Source of the DNA: JBGASG01 sp046328035
GTDB lineage: Bacteria; Cyanobacteriota; Vampirovibrionia; Obscuribacterales; Obscuribacteraceae
Assembly (NCBI GenBank): GCA_046328035.1
Contig: JAXLXI010000006.1
Coordinates: forward strand, 186,001 to 250,000
Direction: 5' to 3'
DNA: 64,000 nucleotides
Shown: piece by piece, positions 61,448-64,000 of the stretch
Position numbering within the stretch: position 1 is the stretch's first letter
How the letters are laid out: each line of letters begins with the position of its first letter
Program-made: the position numbers and the translations under genes
Notes under the pieces: generated by a model
Databases searched by the model: none
The model's input: only the letters and a program-made list of their open reading frames with translations
What the model was told of the DNA's origin: nothing

Positions 61448-62914
61448 TTGGATAGTTCGAAGCGAGGCGAAAGAAGGGTTGAGGGTGGCGCGGAAGGGGA
61501 TAGCAAACCCTTTACGTCAGGCAAACTGGCCGCAGAATCGGTAACTGATGAATTGCAAGCGGCTCCCTACGAGCCGGTTTTCACATCCTTCTCTGGGCAG
61601 TTGGATAGGATTTTGTCGTCCGTCTCGAAAGGCAGCAGGGCTGTTAGTGAGTTTGTGCTGGAGGATGCCGCGGCAGGCAAAGAGCACACATCCAAAGGCG
61701 AACGATACGTGGCACGCCCGTCGTTCATGCAAGGGCTAAGAAAAGTCTTTGACGGTGAGGCTAGCGCCGAGGAAGCCGAGCGACTTCAAGGAGCCTTTTC
61801 GATTGATTACATGCTCAACAAAGCTAGGCAATGGGCAGCCGGCGCGCTCAACAAACTTGGCGGAGATTCCGGCATTGGCGGCGGACCTACGAATGAGAAA
61901 TCACTAGGCGTACTAACTCCAAACGATCCGGAGCCCGTGCCTCATCCTTCAGCGAACCGCTACACGTCGAATATCGAAGAAGATGCGCTCCGGCGGCATC
62001 ATTTATCGCCGGAGGCGACATTGATTGCATTCGGAGCCGGTGGCGGCACGATGTCCGATGCCGGCTATACGCCGGAAGCAAAGGCTCAGGGCGAACAAGC
62101 AGCTCCTGCAACAACAACCTATGACACTGACTCCGTCATTGCCGACGCCGGAAACGACTCTCGCAGCAATTTAGCTCCGTCGTCGGGTGGGCGAACTTGG
62201 GAAAAAGCAAAGAATTCGCCTGTGTCGGATTTGATTAAACACCAGGCAAAAGGAGACAAGCAACTGCGCGACTACATCGATAAGTGGGAGGTCTCTGGCG
62301 AAATTCACGAGGTAAAAAGTGTTCCCAAGGCAATTCTGGAAACATACTCTTCTCTGATCAACGATCCACGGCGGAATCAGGGCGAATTCAATTTTGCATT
62401 TGCCCAAGTAGGCGACAAAATCTACATGTCTCGAGTGTGGTTCAATCCAGGCGTTAAAGACGGGAACTCCGAGCTTCAAGAACCGCTTGGTATCAGAGAA
62501 TTGGAAAATCGCTTTCGGGGACAGCCTATGACCATCTTAGCGCACGGGCACTCACATCCGCTGTCGAAAGACAAGGCCTACTGGAATTTCTCGCCCGACG
62601 ATTTGACACTTGGTCGGACCTACGAAGGCTTTATGCATAGCTCGGCGTTTTCAAACCAGGGTAAGCAGTTTGTGCAGGTGTTGCTGACGCCGTCTGCCCA
62701 CAAAGGAGACGAAATTCCGGGCAGTCCGCCGGCCGGTGCGACCTACAATAGCCTGATGCTCTACAAAGTTGATTACCATGCAAAGGATGCAGACTACGTT
62801 GAAGCAAACAAGGCAGGGCGAATAGTTCAACTAGGACAGTTTACGTCTAGGGGCAGATTCATACCGGATGGGAACAATCTTGACCTGCTCAAAAAATTGG
62901 GCTTTGTGGACTGA
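61448..62914 (+). CDS. Multidomain protein with C-terminal JAB/MPN-like metallopeptidase region
   Basis: The 488-aa protein begins with about 250 residues of disordered, Gly/Ser/Ala-rich sequence. Near its end is MTILAHGHSHPLSKDKAYWN followed by FSPDDLTLGRTYEGFMHSS. The H-x-H-P...S-x-x-D pattern resembles the JAMM/JAB zinc motif (HxHPxxxxSxxD) found in MPN peptidases and in effector toxins. The upstream strand WKAK-like region with KVEVSG-type segments could be the rest of that fold. The start is a TTG. Its long flexible head and lone JAB-like tail are reminiscent of polymorphic or secreted effectors, but no secretion tag was recognised. Confidence 0.68.
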   Translation: MDSSKRGERRVEGGAEGDSKPFTSGKLAAESVTDELQAAPYEPVFTSFSGQLDRILSSVSKGSRAVSEFVLEDAAAGKEHTSKGERYVARPSFMQGLRKVFDGEASAEEAERLQGAFSIDYMLNKARQWAAGALNKLGGDSGIGGGPTNEKSLGVLTPNDPEPVPHPSANRYTSNIEEDALRRHHLSPEATLIAFGAGGGTMSDAGYTPEAKAQGEQAAPATTTYDTDSVIADAGNDSRSNLAPSSGGRTWEKAKNSPVSDLIKHQAKGDKQLRDYIDKWEVSGEIHEVKSVPKAILETYSSLINDPRRNQGEFNFAFAQVGDKIYMSRVWFNPGVKDGNSELQEPLGIRELENRFRGQPMTILAHGHSHPLSKDKAYWNFSPDDLTLGRTYEGFMHSSAFSNQGKQFVQVLLTPSAHKGDEIPGSPPAGATYNSLMLYKVDYHAKDADYVEANKAGRIVQLGQFTSRGRFIPDGNNLDLLKKLGFVD

Positions 62915-62935
62915 TGATGCGGGGTGACAAAATAC

Positions 62936-64000
62936 ATGCGTCCCATTGAGCTGGCTCTTCCTGAAAGAGCGACCAAGTGCAAAGTTATTGCAGCTGTGGG
63001 TTCGCTAGCTTGTCTGGTATTGTTGGCTGTTTACCCGACTGACTGGCTTATATTACCCACAAGGTTGCAGTACCAAATTGCGATCGACTCGGCCAGCAAA
63101 ACTAGATTGGGACTGCAACTTGCAGATAGCTCTCTAAACCGTGGTGCTCTTGATGAAGCCCTTCAGTACTACAAAGAGTCAAGCAGTCTTGCTGCGAAAA
63201 GCGGAGATCTTGAGAGCCGCATGCGCAGCACTACCGGTTTAGGTCAAATATATGCAATTCGGAACCAGGAAAAGCTTGCACGAGATTCAATCGCGGAGAG
63301 CATAGCATCGGCGCACAAACTGATTATGGGCGGCAATTCCAGCCTCGCGGTGCGAGATTCCATCTGTAAGACGCTTGTTTTGTTAAGAAGGATCTCGCCA
63401 GCAGACTTAGGCCCGAGCGGTATCGAAATCGCTGACGCGTACATCAGTAAGAAGCAACTTGAGCACGCCCGCGTTGTGCTGGAGCCACTCTTGTCGGCCG
63501 CCGATCGGTTCACCAGGTCTGCAGCATTGTTTAAGTTGGGGGAGATCAGCTTACGTGCTGGAAATAAGGCTCCAGCCGAGCGAGCCTTTGAAGATGTTAC
63601 TGCGTCGATGCACACTGTTGAAGACAAGGTGGGTATGCTGGAGCTAGAGTCCGATACAGCTCTTCGATGCGGCGATACAGCGTTCGCTACTCACTTGTTG
63701 GAAGTTGCGTTGCGCACGAATGCGCAGATCTCCCCCACTTATCTGCAGATCTCCCCCACTTATTTTGTTAGGCTTAAGCTGAAGCTTGCGCACTGTTATT
63801 CACTGCGGAACAACTTGCCCGAGGCTCAACGGACGTATGCCGAGGCGCTCGCTGCGGCGCGCGTAATGGATGTGTATCCTGAATGTCAAATCCTAATTGT
63901 CCGCAGCCTGGATGGTGTCGGGCAGATTCAATATCGCCGAGCCAATTTCCGAGGCGCAGAGACCTCCTTTGGTGAAGAACTCAGTGTGTTGAAACGCCCT
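62936..64000 (+). CDS. Membrane-anchored TPR protein, 3' end outside window
   Basis: The frame from the ATG at 62936 stays open to the window end (355 codons). Residues about 18-42 form a hydrophobic anchor (VIAAVGSLACLVLLAVYP). TPR-type repeats follow, such as DEALQYYKESSSLAAKSGDL and NKAPAERAFEDVTASMHTVE. The 21 bases encoding QISPTYL are tandemly duplicated (63725-63763). The gene is 21 bases after the JAB-like gene on the same strand, so they may be cotranscribed. Confidence 0.8.
   Translation, partial: MRPIELALPERATKCKVIAAVGSLACLVLLAVYPTDWLILPTRLQYQIAIDSASKTRLGLQLADSSLNRGALDEALQYYKESSSLAAKSGDLESRMRSTTGLGQIYAIRNQEKLARDSIAESIASAHKLIMGGNSSLAVRDSICKTLVLLRRISPADLGPSGIEIADAYISKKQLEHARVVLEPLLSAADRFTRSAALFKLGEISLRAGNKAPAERAFEDVTASMHTVEDKVGMLELESDTALRCGDTAFATHLLEVALRTNAQISPTYLQISPTYFVRLKLKLAHCYSLRNNLPEAQRTYAEALAAARVMDVYPECQILIVRSLDGVGQIQYRRANFRGAETSFGEELSVLKRP
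63725..63763 (+). repeat. 21-bp in-frame tandem duplication
   Basis: CAGATCTCCCCCACTTAT occurs at 63725-63742 and again at 63746-63763, 21 bases apart. In the TPR protein this duplicates QISPTYL/QISPTYF in frame. Confidence 0.85.

Noticed and set aside
1..64000. Mobile elements or prophage
   Set aside because: No transposase, integrase, terminal inverted repeats or phage structural genes were recognised in any frame.

Overview
The window looks like chromosomal DNA of a Gram-negative-type bacterium. It carries peptidoglycan genes (mraY, glmU, a cell-wall amidase), two GT9 (heptosyltransferase-family) glycosyltransferases, lipoproteins with clear lipoboxes, a pseudopilin and SecA. The 172-aa DprA/Smf-like protein at 8042-8560 closely matches, from memory, a short protein conserved in Cyanobacteria. 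Together with abundant TPR, GAF/GGDEF/HD-GYP and LCP proteins and the absence of photosynthesis genes, this points to a non-photosynthetic cyanobacterial relative (Melainabacteria/Vampirovibrionia, perhaps Obscuribacterales). That placement is inference and was not tested. GTG and TTG start codons are frequent.

Layout. 1-2.3 kb (minus): nucleotide-sugar aminotransferase and hexapeptide acyltransferase. 2.3-7.8 kb: a lysine-tailed ribbon-helix-helix protein, a GT9 transferase, ndk and a PcrA/UvrD helicase with an unusual Gly/Tyr/Ser-rich insert. 8.0-17.2 kb: the DprA-like protein, mraY, a large TPR protein, a membrane histidine kinase with an HD-GYP response regulator, a second GT9 transferase and an LCP cell-wall ligase. 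17.3-23.5 kb: a small protein, a pseudopilin, membrane/TPR proteins, an MBL-fold hydrolase, a CreD-like protein and rlmN. 23.7-31.4 kb: secA, tsaB-rimI-bioY, a metallophosphoesterase and a secreted matrixin-like protease.

31.4-44.2 kb: a candidate structured RNA ending in a strong terminator, glmU, coaX, an AmiC-like amidase, a DUF547 protein, a CpdA-like phosphoesterase, tRNA-Ala(GGC), an isochorismatase-family hydrolase, a three-copy palindromic repeat, a 54-aa small gene, a PucR regulator coupled to a PotA-type ATPase and a methyltransferase. 44.4-48 kb: a 1212-aa GAF/GGDEF/HD-GYP protein whose HD-GYP part is degenerate. 48-64 kb looks more accessory: an apparently frameshifted HExxH protein, an Opp/Dpp-type importer with two binding proteins but no ATPase, a trypsin-like protease, a pilin-like lipoprotein, a secreted EEP nuclease/phosphatase-like enzyme, a small/large gene pair resembling a toxin-antitoxin layout, a JAB-like protein and a membrane-anchored TPR protein cut by the window end.

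How it works together: many genes serve the envelope (sugar activation, lipid-carrier chemistry, LCP transfer, amidase, secretion). A second theme is cyclic-nucleotide signalling: one intact HD-GYP response regulator, one GGDEF protein with an inhibitory site and a probably non-catalytic HD-GYP, and a CpdA-like phosphodiesterase. No prophage, integrase, transposase or CRISPR array was recognised.
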